64,000 nt of DNA, taken from an uncultured Parabacteroides sp. GTDB taxonomy: Bacteria; Bacteroidota; Bacteroidia; Bacteroidales; Tannerellaceae. The translations under genes and the position numbers were made by a program. The notes beneath the pieces are model-generated. The model had not been told where the DNA came from. It was given only the letters and a program-made list of their open reading frames with translations, and made no database searches. The stretch lies in assembly GCA_937894065.1 (NCBI GenBank), contig CALCST010000023.1, positions 124,001-188,000 of the forward strand, written 5' to 3'. Shown piece after piece: positions 46,741 through 55,733 of the stretch. How positions within the stretch are numbered: the first letter of the stretch is position 1; each line of letters starts with the position of its first letter.

Positions 46741-47997
46741 TTAAATCATTAGAAGTATATTATTTGATAATTCAGTAGTTCCAATTAATTCTGTTTCAAC
46801 GGATAGTAATCTTGTATCAATTCCATTAACTGTTGTTGTTGTCGCATAATTAGCTAATTCAGCATCTGTTACATAATCTGTTGGTAATTCAGATTTTAAT
46901 GCATAATCACCCTTAACTTGATAGGTTGCTGATGCATTTTCTTTTGTTTCAAATCCTTGTTTATCTGTTGTATAAGCTGTAACATCAACTTTATCAGTTA
47001 ATTTACCATCAACTTCTTGTTTGTTATAATAGTTAGATAAATCAGTACCTCCACTAACTTCAATTGTTATATCTCCTTCACCCAGTAATGAATTACCATT
47101 GATTGTTTTAATGTTTGTTCCTGATTCCAATAAATCTTGTTTACCTTGCAAACCTGCTGTTAATTCACTGTTTGTTACATAATTAGCATCATTGGTTAAT
47201 TGTGATACAGTTGTTGGAATTGATGGTTTATCAGCTAAATCATTATAACTTCCACTTGTTGCTACTGTTGAGAATGTTGGCTTATTTTGAACATTTTCCC
47301 ATTCAACACTGTCTGCAACTCCACCACCTGTTGCAGATAATAATCCATCTTCACCAACTGTTAATCCTGCACCTACTTTTACACCACCTAATATTTCAGA
47401 TGTTGCAACAGGTAATGTATATTCTTCAGGGATTTCATCCTTTGTTGCATAATTCTTTTCCAATAATTCTGATTCAGTAATATATTCAGATGGAATTGAT
47501 GTAAGATAACCACTATCATTAGTTAACTGTGATACATTTGTTGGAATCTGTGATTTAAGTGCAAATTCTTGTTTATCAGATGTATAAGCTGTAACATCAA
47601 CTTTATCTTCCAATTTATTGTCAATCTGTTCACGTGTATATGTATCACCAACAGTTCCACCACCACTATTTCCAATCTGAAGGAAAAAATTGGTGTTTTG
47701 TGTTAATATATTGTTATAATAACCATCATCAAATCTATCATCAATTATTGAATATCTAATCTCAGCCTTAAGTTGTCCATTACTCAATGTCGCTAAATCA
47801 TCAGAATTGATTGGTGCTAAATCTTCATCCTCTGTTGTATATATATTCTCCTTATCTATTGTTATATATTCATCAATACTATATGTATAGAATTTTACTT
47901 GAAATTCGTTAGTATCTGATACTTTAATTGATTGTTTATCAGCATTTAATAACCCTATAATAGGATAAATTAAATCTTTATACTCTTTAATAATCAT
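46741..47997 (-). CDS. Phage baseplate/fibre-like structural protein
   Basis: 418 residues. The N-terminal 120 residues (MIIKEYKDLIYPIIGLLNADK) resemble baseplate upper-type adaptors by layout. Then come fibre-type repeats: TREQIDNKLEDKVDVTAYT, NVSQLTNDSGYLTS, and a module LPVATSEILGGVKVGAGLT that is clearly related to the LPIASTDALGAIKVGSGLT module of the S74 fibre. The end is helical. Likely a trimeric appendage protein. Start codon follows a shared phage leader (AATATTTATTAAT). Confidence 0.65.
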   Translation of the reverse strand: MIIKEYKDLIYPIIGLLNADKQSIKVSDTNEFQVKFYTYSIDEYITIDKENIYTTEDEDLAPINSDDLATLSNGQLKAEIRYSIIDDRFDDGYYNNILTQNTNFFLQIGNSGGGTVGDTYTREQIDNKLEDKVDVTAYTSDKQEFALKSQIPTNVSQLTNDSGYLTSIPSEYITESELLEKNYATKDEIPEEYTLPVATSEILGGVKVGAGLTVGEDGLLSATGGGVADSVEWENVQNKPTFSTVATSGSYNDLADKPSIPTTVSQLTNDANYVTNSELTAGLQGKQDLLESGTNIKTINGNSLLGEGDITIEVSGGTDLSNYYNKQEVDGKLTDKVDVTAYTTDKQGFETKENASATYQVKGDYALKSELPTDYVTDAELANYATTTTVNGIDTRLLSVETELIGTTELSNNILLMI

Positions 47998-48000
47998 ATG

Positions 48001-48065
48001 ATTTCTTTTTTATTAATAAATATTACTTGAAAAAAATAAGCTACTCCAAATTGGAATAGCTTATT
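48001..48065 (-). promoter_or_regulatory. Terminator-leader cassette copy 1
   Basis: On the minus strand a 13-15 bp hairpin (arms 48035-48049 and 48051-48065) with a T run is followed by AGTAATATTTATTAATAAA, a purine-rich AAAAAAGAAATC and the ATG at 47997. The same cassette recurs at 50418-50483 with a stem of different but compensating sequence. Confidence 0.65.
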
Positions 48066-48093
48066 AATCATAATTATAATGTAATAATGTGTA

Positions 48094-48540
48094 TTATTCT
48101 GCTTTATCGAGTGCGCCATATCCTGTCATTGATACGCTAAATGATGCATTCTCACCATCTGCTGCATTTGCAGATAGACTTGTAATTAATACTTGACCTT
48201 TATATCCTCCTGTGCCCTTTGTCCAACTATCACCTGTCATGTCACCTTCTTTTACGCAGAAATAAATTTCAATTGGTTTTTTTCCAATGAATGCAGAATA
48301 CATTAAGTCATAACCATTTGCGATTCCATCTGCATATAAGTTCTCAGATGATGCTGTCCAACTTAATTTTTTCACCACTGATGTACTCCATCCACCTCTG
48401 TGGTCTTTAGATGATGTTTCAGTTGTTTCAGCACTTAATTCAATGCTGCATGATGTTGCATAAGCTATTGATGTATATGTGTCGCCAGTACCCTTGATAA
48501 ATAACATAAGGTCTGAACCATTTGTTACTTCTTTAGTCAT
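48094..48540 (-). CDS. Major tail tube protein
   Basis: 148 residues, beta-rich and without membrane helices, in the position of the tail tube gene (after the tail terminator). The opening GSDLMLFIKGTGDTYTSIAYATSCSIELSAETTET and the end ENASFSVSMTGYG fit the TP901-1/phage_tail_2 type of tube protein. Flanked by its own leader motif and a hairpin terminator, as expected for a highly expressed gene. Confidence 0.8.
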   Translation of the reverse strand: MTKEVTNGSDLMLFIKGTGDTYTSIAYATSCSIELSAETTETSSKDHRGGWSTSVVKKLSWTASSENLYADGIANGYDLMYSAFIGKKPIEIYFCVKEGDMTGDSWTKGTGGYKGQVLITSLSANAADGENASFSVSMTGYGALDKAE

Positions 48541-48584
48541 ATATTTATTTGAATTTTTAAATCTTATTTATTAATAAATATCCC

Positions 48585-48971
48585 TTATTTGTTTACCTTG
48601 AAAATGAATGTTAACTGTTGTAAATATGCATCATTATAATTCTCTGAAGTTCCTGATAATCTTATACTTGCAATTTTATATTCATCAATATTAAGGTTTC
48701 GTTTACCGTCCAATTCACTTATTATTGCATCTGCAATTATTAATGATGTATCATAATCTTCTGCAACCACAATTATATTATAGGTTAATTCAGATTGATA
48801 TTGATTATCTTTAGTAAATGATTGATTATCATTACGTTGATAAACAATATAAGGGAATGTTGTAGATAATGGTGCAATTAATGGATATATCTTATTATTT
48901 ACGTGTTTTTTAATTTCTTCTTTATCCAATAATTTTTGGATTACTTTACTGAAATATATTGTATTGTTCAT
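48585..48971 (-). CDS. Tail terminator / completion protein (DUF3168-like)
   Basis: 128 residues. The pattern YPLIAPLSTTFPYIVYQRN near residue 29-47 and the beta/alpha order are typical of DUF3168-type tail completion proteins that cap the tail tube. It overlaps the upstream gp10-like gene by 4 bp, giving translational coupling. Confidence 0.75.
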   Translation of the reverse strand: MNNTIYFSKVIQKLLDKEEIKKHVNNKIYPLIAPLSTTFPYIVYQRNDNQSFTKDNQYQSELTYNIIVVAEDYDTSLIIADAIISELDGKRNLNIDEYKIASIRLSGTSENYNDAYLQQLTFIFKVNK

Positions 48972-49432
48972 ATCTGTTGTTTATCCCATATTTTTTTAAT
49001 AGAATCTCTTATTATTTGGTTAATGTTCTGAAAAACAATTGGTTCTGTTTGTTCTTTGGCTTTAGAGAAAAAGTTAATTGGTCTAATCTGCCCTGTGCTG
49101 TGAGTTAATCGTTTGGTTCTTTGTTTGGTTCTTCTCAGGTCAGTTCCCAATTCAAACCATTTCAAACGTCCATCTTTCAAGATTGCAGCTGTAATGGCTT
49201 GTTTAGCTTTATTAACTTTTAGAGTAATACCGTTTATTAACTTCAATCCTTTGAATCTACCTTTTTGTGTTACCTTATTAGCCGTTGGAATTTCCTTCTT
49301 CAGGTTTGCCCTTGCTTGTCGTACTAATATTCCAATACCTCGCCTTAATGCATTTACAAATGCTTTTTTCTGTTTCTTGCTGTCTAACTCACTGAATTTC
49401 TTTATTATAACATCATCGTTAATAACTTCCAT
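48968..49432 (-). CDS. HK97 gp10-like head-tail joining protein
   Basis: 154 residues, basic. The start EVINDDVIIKKFSELDSKKQKKAF with VRQARANLKKEIP is typical of HK97-gp10-like proteins that link head and tail. Overlap with the next gene and order connector-gp10-tail terminator-tube support this. Confidence 0.75.
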   Translation of the reverse strand: MEVINDDVIIKKFSELDSKKQKKAFVNALRRGIGILVRQARANLKKEIPTANKVTQKGRFKGLKLINGITLKVNKAKQAITAAILKDGRLKWFELGTDLRRTKQRTKRLTHSTGQIRPINFFSKAKEQTEPIVFQNINQIIRDSIKKIWDKQQI

Positions 49433-49446
49433 TTTGGTTAATATTG

Positions 49447-49794
49447 TTAATCATCGAAAAGAAAATAATCAATCTTTTTTTCATGCTTTTTGCTGTGACA
49501 TTCTTCACATAATGTTTGTAAATTATCCCAATCAAAAGCCAATCCAATCATTTCATTTTCAGATTTTCCATTTGAAATTGGTGTAATGTGGTGCACATGT
49601 TTACCCTCGATTGCTTTATTATTCTTCAGGCATTCTTCACATAATGGATTTTCGCTGATATATGATTTTCTTAACTTTTGCCATCTTGATGTGTTGTAAA
49701 TATTTTTGTAAATCCAACTTTTTTTTGTCTGAAATTTCTTATTATTTTCCTTTCGTTTATTATTCTGATTTTCAACTGATTGAAGAAATGGCAT
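49447..49794 (-). CDS. HNH endonuclease
   Basis: 115 residues. The HNH fold is seen as two CxxC zinc pairs (CEEC at about 61-64 and CEEC near residue 102) with HVHHITPISNG, DNLQTLC and the terminal HSKKH. The basic N-terminus (KSWIYKNIYNTSRWQKLRK) is usual. In many HK97-type phages an HNH protein next to the terminase helps cleave DNA at cos. Here it lies among the connector genes, only 14 bp from the gp10-like gene. Confidence 0.85.
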   Translation of the reverse strand: MPFLQSVENQNNKRKENNKKFQTKKSWIYKNIYNTSRWQKLRKSYISENPLCEECLKNNKAIEGKHVHHITPISNGKSENEMIGLAFDWDNLQTLCEECHSKKHEKKIDYFLFDD

Positions 49795-49799
49795 ATTAT

Positions 49800-50114
49800 T
49801 TACTTATTTAATTTTTCACAAATTATTTCAAGTTCATTAGAATAACTGATTGGATTAATTGAAGTTATCGTATAATCTGTATTATTATACTTGATAATGT
49901 CAGTGTAACTTATCTTTCTCTTATAAACAATAAATGTTACTCTATCAGTCTGCACCATTTCATCATTAATAATCTGAATATTATTAGAATTGAATTTAAC
50001 TTGTGCCTTCAATTGAAATCGTAAATAATATTTAATATCCTCACTTCCTGACTCTGAACGTGTAACCACTTGATTCCACACTTCAATATTTGCTTTTTTG
50101 TTTCCTGCTGCCAT
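49800..50114 (-). CDS. Head closure / head-tail adaptor protein
   Basis: 104 residues of beta-rich sequence with YYLRFQLKAQVKFNSNN and TDRVTFIVYKRK, matching the SPP1 gp16/HK97 adaptor family that closes the connector. It lies between the gp6-like connector (10 bp upstream) and the HNH gene. Confidence 0.75.
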   Translation of the reverse strand: MAAGNKKANIEVWNQVVTRSESGSEDIKYYLRFQLKAQVKFNSNNIQIINDEMVQTDRVTFIVYKRKISYTDIIKYNNTDYTITSINPISYSNELEIICEKLNK

Positions 50115-50124
50115 AAGTCATTGA

Positions 50125-50418
50125 TTATTTGATTGTTATATTTCTGTAAGGTGCTAATAGCATTTCAAATGAATATGGAATTTTGGTTACTGATGCAAAT
50201 GCTATTGGTGTTCTATTCTCGTAATATTGACTTGCCAACATTATTATAGCATACTTTACCGATTCAGGGATAACATTGAAATCTTTAACAGTCTTATCCA
50301 GATAATTAAATACAGCTTCTTCACTAACTATCAGTAAATTAGCTAAATAAATATCTTCATCATTGTAATCTTGTTCAATATTAAGATTGTATTTTAGTTG
50401 TTGTACACTTGTAATCAT
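50125..50418 (-). CDS. Head-tail connector protein (gp6-like)
   Basis: 97 residues, helical. The opening MITSVQQLKYNLNIEQDYNDEDIY with SEEAVFNYL and the stretch IMLASQYYENRTP are characteristic of the DNA-packaging/connector gp6-like family that forms a ring below the portal. The start codon is preceded by the shared terminator-leader cassette. Confidence 0.82.
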   Translation of the reverse strand: MITSVQQLKYNLNIEQDYNDEDIYLANLLIVSEEAVFNYLDKTVKDFNVIPESVKYAIIMLASQYYENRTPIAFASVTKIPYSFEMLLAPYRNITIK

Positions 50419-50483
50419 ATGATTTCTTTTTTATTATAAATATTACTTGAAAAAAATAAGCCACCTCAATTGAGATGGCTTAT
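50418..50483 (-). promoter_or_regulatory. Terminator-leader cassette copy 2
   Basis: The arms 50457-50469 and 50470-50483 form a hairpin with a near-zero loop at full pairing (realistic stem about 12 bp), then T run, AGTAATATTTATAATAAA and AAAAAAGAAATC before the ATG. It separates the capsid gene from the connector operon, so it probably terminates capsid transcription and starts a new one. Confidence 0.65.
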
Positions 50484-50526
50484 AATATTGTTTGATGTAT
50501 TATTTATATGTTGATTATTATCAATA

Positions 50527-51609
50527 TTAAGCTAATGTAATTTTAGCGACATTTTTTGCCAAATTTGAAACTGCTGCATCACCATATACATTTACACACA
50601 CTCTGTTCTGTCCTTTGTGAGCCAAAGTCAATTCATCTGAAATTAATCCAATGAATGCAATATTAGACCAACATGAATTTGGATTAACGGCATACATTGT
50701 ACCAGCTGGAACATAAGATGATGCAAATGCTTGATAACCACCAATTTTACCATCTGCATCGATAATAGCTGATGGAAGTTCATTTGTTTTCTTTGATACA
50801 GCTTTAAGTTTTAACAAGTCTTTTGGATTATATAAGTAAACAATACTTCTCACTTTTGCATCTTTTAACAGTCCTTCAGCTTCAACGATTTTTTCGTAAT
50901 TAGTTGTACCTGCACTTGCTTCAAGTGTTGCAGCTGACATTGAACCGATTAATTTTTCATTAACTTTTTCATCTATAATAGAATAAATTGAATTGCTAAC
51001 TGCGCCATCAAGTGAAGGTGCTGCAACATTTGCTAATTTCTTATCAAGAGCAAATGCACCTGATAGTCTCTTTAATTCCAATTTAGTTGGATTAACTGAA
51101 ATTCCTGTTGCTGTTGTATCTGTACCATCTTCTTCTTCCCACGATAAGTTCATACCATCCAATGTTGGCACAACGAATGCAGCAGGAACTTGTACAGCAT
51201 TACCACCCATTGTTGCAATGAATGACATTTCAGCCATTTGATTTTGTACGTCTGCAACTTCTGTTGGGATTATTTGTTCACCATTTGTTGGAGAACCAGC
51301 TCTCATAATATATTCATTATCAGCAATTTGCATTCCGAAACTTCTTAATTCTGAACGCAGATTTGATTGATTTTCATCATTAACGTTTTTAAGATTTCTT
51401 AAGAAACTCATATTTTTATTTGATTTTTTATCTTTATTATTATCTGTTGTTATTTGCTTATCAATATCTTCTATTTTTGCTCTAATCGATTGAAACTCTG
51501 TATCTTCCACCTTAAGCAATTCTCTTTTTTCTATTTTTGCTCTGTTAAGGATTGATTTCAATTCATTAATTAGATTTGCTCTCTGTTCCAATAATTCCAA
51601 TTTGTTCAT
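50527..51609 (-). CDS. Major capsid protein (HK97 fold)
   Basis: 360 residues. Residues 1-80 are a charged coiled-coil delta domain acting as scaffold (LLEQRANLINELKSILNRAK). Mature capsid follows, with the HK97-type marks AGSPTNGEQIIPTEVADVQNQM, LSWEEEDG and the strands near the end. The prohead protease encoded just upstream should cut after the delta domain. It has its own leader (GATATTTATAATTAAAG) and a terminator cassette after it. Confidence 0.88.
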   Translation of the reverse strand: MNKLELLEQRANLINELKSILNRAKIEKRELLKVEDTEFQSIRAKIEDIDKQITTDNNKDKKSNKNMSFLRNLKNVNDENQSNLRSELRSFGMQIADNEYIMRAGSPTNGEQIIPTEVADVQNQMAEMSFIATMGGNAVQVPAAFVVPTLDGMNLSWEEEDGTDTTATGISVNPTKLELKRLSGAFALDKKLANVAAPSLDGAVSNSIYSIIDEKVNEKLIGSMSAATLEASAGTTNYEKIVEAEGLLKDAKVRSIVYLYNPKDLLKLKAVSKKTNELPSAIIDADGKIGGYQAFASSYVPAGTMYAVNPNSCWSNIAFIGLISDELTLAHKGQNRVCVNVYGDAAVSNLAKNVAKITLA

Positions 51610-51653
51610 ATTTATTGGTTTTTTCTTTAATTATAAATATCAGATTAAATTAA

Positions 51654-52430
51654 TTATTTTTCCAATTCATTGATAATCATCTGATATTGATTATAATATT
51701 CATCTGATGGTTGTATTTGAGTTGATTTGTTTCTTGCATATAATTCTGTTGCAGAATACGCAGGAACTAATACAGCTGAGCAATCAAATAGTTGTTCAAT
51801 CTTTGTAATTCTTCTGATGTAATTATATTCAGCTGATTTTTCCCATTTTTCACCTGAACCATCTTTTGGTAACGAAAATGCAAATGAACTTTTGTCTAAA
51901 TCACCCCTTTTTACAAGTTCGTAAAATTCACTATTTAAACAATTAAATCTATATTTAAGACCTTTATTGTCAATAGTTAATTCAAGTGAACCTTCACCGT
52001 ACTTACTTCTTGCTAATGGCACTGTCTTATCGTCGTGATTGTAAAGGTAGAATATATCTGATTTATCAATTAATTCTTGATTAACCGCCTGTGGTTCAAT
52101 AACTTCCCTGAAACCACCCAAATCTTCTGATAATTCATTAAATACAATTGCATAACCTTCAATAATTCTTTCAACTTCTTCATTTTCAACATCTTCTGTT
52201 GGTTGTTCAATTACATCTTCTGTTGGTTCTTCATCAATAACTTCATCAACTCGTTCTTCAACTTCTTCTTCATTATCAACAACAGCTTCAACAGGTTCTT
52301 CATCAACTGTATCTTCAACAATATCTTCAACCACTTCTGTTATTGGTTCTTCAGTTGGTTGTTCAATAATATCTTCAACCTTATCTTCAATTAATATATT
52401 GTCTTGTCTAACACATTTTTTCTTTTTCAT
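51654..52430 (-). CDS. Prohead protease (HK97 family) with acidic N-terminal repeat
   Basis: 258 residues. The protease core (about 89-235) has EGYAIVFNELSEDLGGFREVI at its start, the catalytic His132 in YNHDD and the catalytic Ser in DKSSFAF (181-182), all as in HK97 gp4/U35 proteases. Residues 15-89 form an unusual extension that is 36 of 75 Asp/Glu, with repeated EQPTED/DEEP units. That extension is absent from ordinary prohead proteases and may act as a scaffold or DNA mimic. It cuts the capsid delta domain during maturation. Confidence 0.87.
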   Translation of the reverse strand: MKKKKCVRQDNILIEDKVEDIIEQPTEEPITEVVEDIVEDTVDEEPVEAVVDNEEEVEERVDEVIDEEPTEDVIEQPTEDVENEEVERIIEGYAIVFNELSEDLGGFREVIEPQAVNQELIDKSDIFYLYNHDDKTVPLARSKYGEGSLELTIDNKGLKYRFNCLNSEFYELVKRGDLDKSSFAFSLPKDGSGEKWEKSAEYNYIRRITKIEQLFDCSAVLVPAYSATELYARNKSTQIQPSDEYYNQYQMIINELEK

Positions 52431-52450
52431 AATAGATTAATCCTTTAATA

Positions 52451-53659
52451 TTAAATATTATTATCACTTGAAATTAATCCTGCCTTAACTGCATTTAGGT
52501 TAATATCTATTGGTTGTGTGTTTTGCTCAATGTATCTGTTGTCAGTTCCGTCAATATTACTTGTTGGAAGATTAAGTTTATTGCAGATTTCATTTGGACT
52601 GATTACACCCATTCGGAATAATTGGGAATAATATGATGCAATTGTTGCTCTATCAGACTTAATCAATGATTCATAATTAAACTGTAAGTCTTTAGATTTA
52701 TATTCAGATTTGAAATAGAACTTTCTCTTAAACTCATCAAGTATTATTGATGCAATAGGTGCTATTGTCTGAGTGATGAAAACTGTTTGTTCTTGTTCTG
52801 TTATTGAAGTACCATCAAACAAGTAACTAACAGGTATATTCATTATTCTTGCAATCTGATTCACGTTAAACTGTTGTAACTCAAGTAATGCATTATCTTT
52901 TGCATTTGTGCTGATTTTATCATACTTCATCTGCCCATCAAGCACCACAATACCATTGTTGGCTGATGCTGTCAAGAAATCTTTTTTTGCTTTTTCTGCT
53001 TGAGTCTGTGGTACGGGTCTATCGCTATTTACAGGTGATAATATACCACTTATTGCATTGCCATTGAAGTAGTTAGATTCATATGATTCAATTGTATTAA
53101 CCTTCTTTAATACTTGATTTGCATATTGCTTCAAGCTAATTCCACTGTAACCATTGGTGTTATTATCAGGAAAAAAGTAAATCAACAGATAATCAGTAAT
53201 ATCTATTACCTTACCATTATAATAATATGTTGGTATATTATTAATCCTATCCCAATTACACTTAAATAACTGTGAATCACATAAATATAATGATGTAATT
53301 TCATTAGTTAATGTTCTATCAATCTTAACCAGTGCATTACCATAATCAAAGATATTTTCAATTAATTTTTTCTTGAAAATTCCTGCTGTCATGTATGGAT
53401 TAGGTGAACAATTAAGTAAATAATCCAAATTACCATATATCTGTGTTCTTTTATCCTTAACTATCTGATATTCATTTACTTCTAACAAAGATATTGCATT
53501 AGCTATTGCAGATTTGCCCCTTAATACACTTGCATTACCCATTACATTACCAACGCTACTTAAGTATTGAGTAATGTTTCCAACTTGTTGAACATTACTT
53601 GTTGTTGGTAATGATGTATCTTGTGTTTGTTTATTTCGTTTAAATATGTTTAGTTTCAT
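52451..53659 (-). CDS. Phage portal protein
   Basis: 402 residues, HK97-type portal length. Marks include an N-terminal KRNKQTQDTSLP basic start, YLLNCSPNPYMTAGIFKK, FNVNQIARIMNIPVSYLFDGT, which is the typical ARIFGVPPHLLG-like helix, and FRMGVISPNEICNKLNLP. It forms the dodecameric DNA entry ring. It lies between large terminase and prohead protease. Confidence 0.88.
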   Translation of the reverse strand: MKLNIFKRNKQTQDTSLPTTSNVQQVGNITQYLSSVGNVMGNASVLRGKSAIANAISLLEVNEYQIVKDKRTQIYGNLDYLLNCSPNPYMTAGIFKKKLIENIFDYGNALVKIDRTLTNEITSLYLCDSQLFKCNWDRINNIPTYYYNGKVIDITDYLLIYFFPDNNTNGYSGISLKQYANQVLKKVNTIESYESNYFNGNAISGILSPVNSDRPVPQTQAEKAKKDFLTASANNGIVVLDGQMKYDKISTNAKDNALLELQQFNVNQIARIMNIPVSYLFDGTSITEQEQTVFITQTIAPIASIILDEFKRKFYFKSEYKSKDLQFNYESLIKSDRATIASYYSQLFRMGVISPNEICNKLNLPTSNIDGTDNRYIEQNTQPIDINLNAVKAGLISSDNNI

Positions 53660-53722
53660 ATTATATATAATATTTATCTTATTGATAAATATTCCTATAA
53701 TGATACATTATAGATAATAATA

Positions 53723-55387
53723 TCAATTCATTAAATAGCAATAATTGCTTGATAAATAGCCACCTAACGCCATCTGCATACTTATCACACTATCTATCTT
53801 ATTTGATTTTGTGTTGTTCAGCTTCATGCATTTTACGTTACCTTGTGATGTTTCTTTTATCACTGCATTATGAAAATTCCATCTTGTTACAGCATTCTTA
53901 TCAATTTTACATTGCTCACGTAATAACATCATTTTCAACTCTTTAGTAGCCTTATTGAAGTTCATGAAACTCTGCGAGAATGGAATAATTGGAATATCTG
54001 GACAACATTTATTTAATTCAAGTTGGAATGATGTACTGTTATACACATCTAAATGTAATTCAATGATATTGATATTATAATCATTAACAATTTCTTTGAT
54101 TTTGCCAACTATTGCATTGGAATCCAAACAATTACCCTCTGTTAATTGAATATAATTCAAGTCTGCCCACACCCTAAACTGTGACTTAACTTGCTTGTAA
54201 TTGTGATTCTCCTTTGGCAAGAAAAAATAATTGAAATAATAGTAATATCCATCCTTTGGTATCATAATTGTTAAGACGTTTAAGTCACTAACACTACTTA
54301 AATCCACTGATGCAAAACCCCAACAACCTTTGAAATTATTAATATCAAGTTGTTCCATATTATTAATCACAACTGCATCATCTATATACTTTTCATCATT
54401 ATTATTACTAACTGTACCATCAATCCACCTATTGAAGTGCTTAATTAACACTGAATTACGATTAGTTGCATCTAACTTCGTTGATTCAATCTGATTCTTT
54501 AAAAAATCTTCTGATACACTAATACCCAAATTAGGATTACTTTTTTTAAGTAATGATAAATCCTTTTGCCATTTATCTCCTTGAATATCTTCATCATCTA
54601 GTTCATAAATAATCAACAATAATCTATCATCATAATCAATACCACCATCAATCATTTTCTTATATTGGAGATATTGCTCATACATATACTTGCTTAAGTC
54701 ATTTCCAGTTGTTCCGATTTGTATAATTAATGGTTGCTTTCTGCTGACTTGCCCTGATAATAATACATCATATGTATCTTTATTACTGTAAGCCATCTCA
54801 TCAATAATTGCAACTGACGTGTTTAACCCATCCAATAATCTGTGGTCTGCTGCCCTTATCTGTAATCTGTTATTCTTGTACTTGATTCTACTAAACTGTG
54901 GTATAATATGCTTGTGTTGTGGATCAATCTGACTTGCATAACTTGTTGTTATATTGAGATTTATCTTTGCTTGTTCAACGCTATTGGCTACAACAACAAC
55001 TTCTGCATTTGGTTCATTATCTAACATCATGAAATATAATGATAGTATGCCAATCAGTGATGATTTTCCTTGTTTACGTGCAAGACTGAAATATACCTTT
55101 TGATATTTTCGTGTTCCATCTTTCTTTAACTTTAATCCTAACAAGTTGGCAATGAAGAACTTCTGCCAATCAGACAACTCAAATGACTTACCGTTATATT
55201 GCCCTGTGTAATGTTTAAATTGAAAACAAAACCTGTTGAATATCTCAACAGGCTTGTCATCATATATTATATCATCTCGTTCCAAATCAGATAAGAATCT
55301 TCGACATGCTGCAACAACTGAACGACAAGCAATTATATTACCACTGATTACATCATTAGCATATTTAATTGCTTCATCTTTAATCAT
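53723..55387 (-). CDS. Terminase large subunit
   Basis: 554 residues. The packaging ATPase has the Walker A variant ARKQGKSS (103-110) and Walker B VAIIDEMAY (Asp196, Glu197), followed by the motif III-like IQIGTTGND. The C-terminal RNase H-like nuclease begins near 350 with ASVDLSSVSD. It packages DNA into the prohead. It overlaps the small terminase gene by 8 bp. Confidence 0.93.
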   Translation of the reverse strand: MIKDEAIKYANDVISGNIIACRSVVAACRRFLSDLERDDIIYDDKPVEIFNRFCFQFKHYTGQYNGKSFELSDWQKFFIANLLGLKLKKDGTRKYQKVYFSLARKQGKSSLIGILSLYFMMLDNEPNAEVVVVANSVEQAKINLNITTSYASQIDPQHKHIIPQFSRIKYKNNRLQIRAADHRLLDGLNTSVAIIDEMAYSNKDTYDVLLSGQVSRKQPLIIQIGTTGNDLSKYMYEQYLQYKKMIDGGIDYDDRLLLIIYELDDEDIQGDKWQKDLSLLKKSNPNLGISVSEDFLKNQIESTKLDATNRNSVLIKHFNRWIDGTVSNNNDEKYIDDAVVINNMEQLDINNFKGCWGFASVDLSSVSDLNVLTIMIPKDGYYYYFNYFFLPKENHNYKQVKSQFRVWADLNYIQLTEGNCLDSNAIVGKIKEIVNDYNINIIELHLDVYNSTSFQLELNKCCPDIPIIPFSQSFMNFNKATKELKMMLLREQCKIDKNAVTRWNFHNAVIKETSQGNVKCMKLNNTKSNKIDSVISMQMALGGYLSSNYCYLMN

Positions 55388-55733
55388 TTGTATCTTCTTC
55401 TTTACCTTGAATTATGTTATTTATCAATTCGTTGAACTCATCAGATTTTTCATCAACTTGTTTCTTTCCAACCACTAAATTGTTGTCCTTCAATATTTTA
55501 CTAATGATTGAAAATGTTGGAATTATATTATCTATAAGCTGATTTTTCTTGATTCTCTTTAATCCTTCTCTTGTGGTGTATTCAACCAGCACACCTTCCT
55601 TCTCGATGGCTGCAAGATATTCGTTAACCATTGATATTAAGATAGTTAACATTGTCTGATTAATTCCTGATAATTCGCATTCCTTTGCGTAATTCTGAAT
55701 GTCTTTTAGATTGAATTTTTGTAATTTTTTCAT
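55380..55733 (-). CDS. Probable terminase small subunit (P27-like)
   Basis: 117 residues from the ATG at 55733; an upstream TTG start adds six residues. It is helical, with FNLKDIQNYAKECELSGINQTMLTILISMVNEY and TREGLKRIKKNQLIDNIIPTFSIISKIL, the typical shape of P27-type small terminases. The 8-bp overlap with the large subunit and its place at the head of the structural operon support the call. Confidence 0.75.
   Translation of the reverse strand: MKKLQKFNLKDIQNYAKECELSGINQTMLTILISMVNEYLAAIEKEGVLVEYTTREGLKRIKKNQLIDNIIPTFSIISKILKDNNLVVGKKQVDEKSDEFNELINNIIQGKEEDTND

Noticed and set aside
52203..52394. Plus-strand frame rich in Phe and Asn
   Set aside because: It is the antisense shadow of the acidic repeat of the prohead protease.
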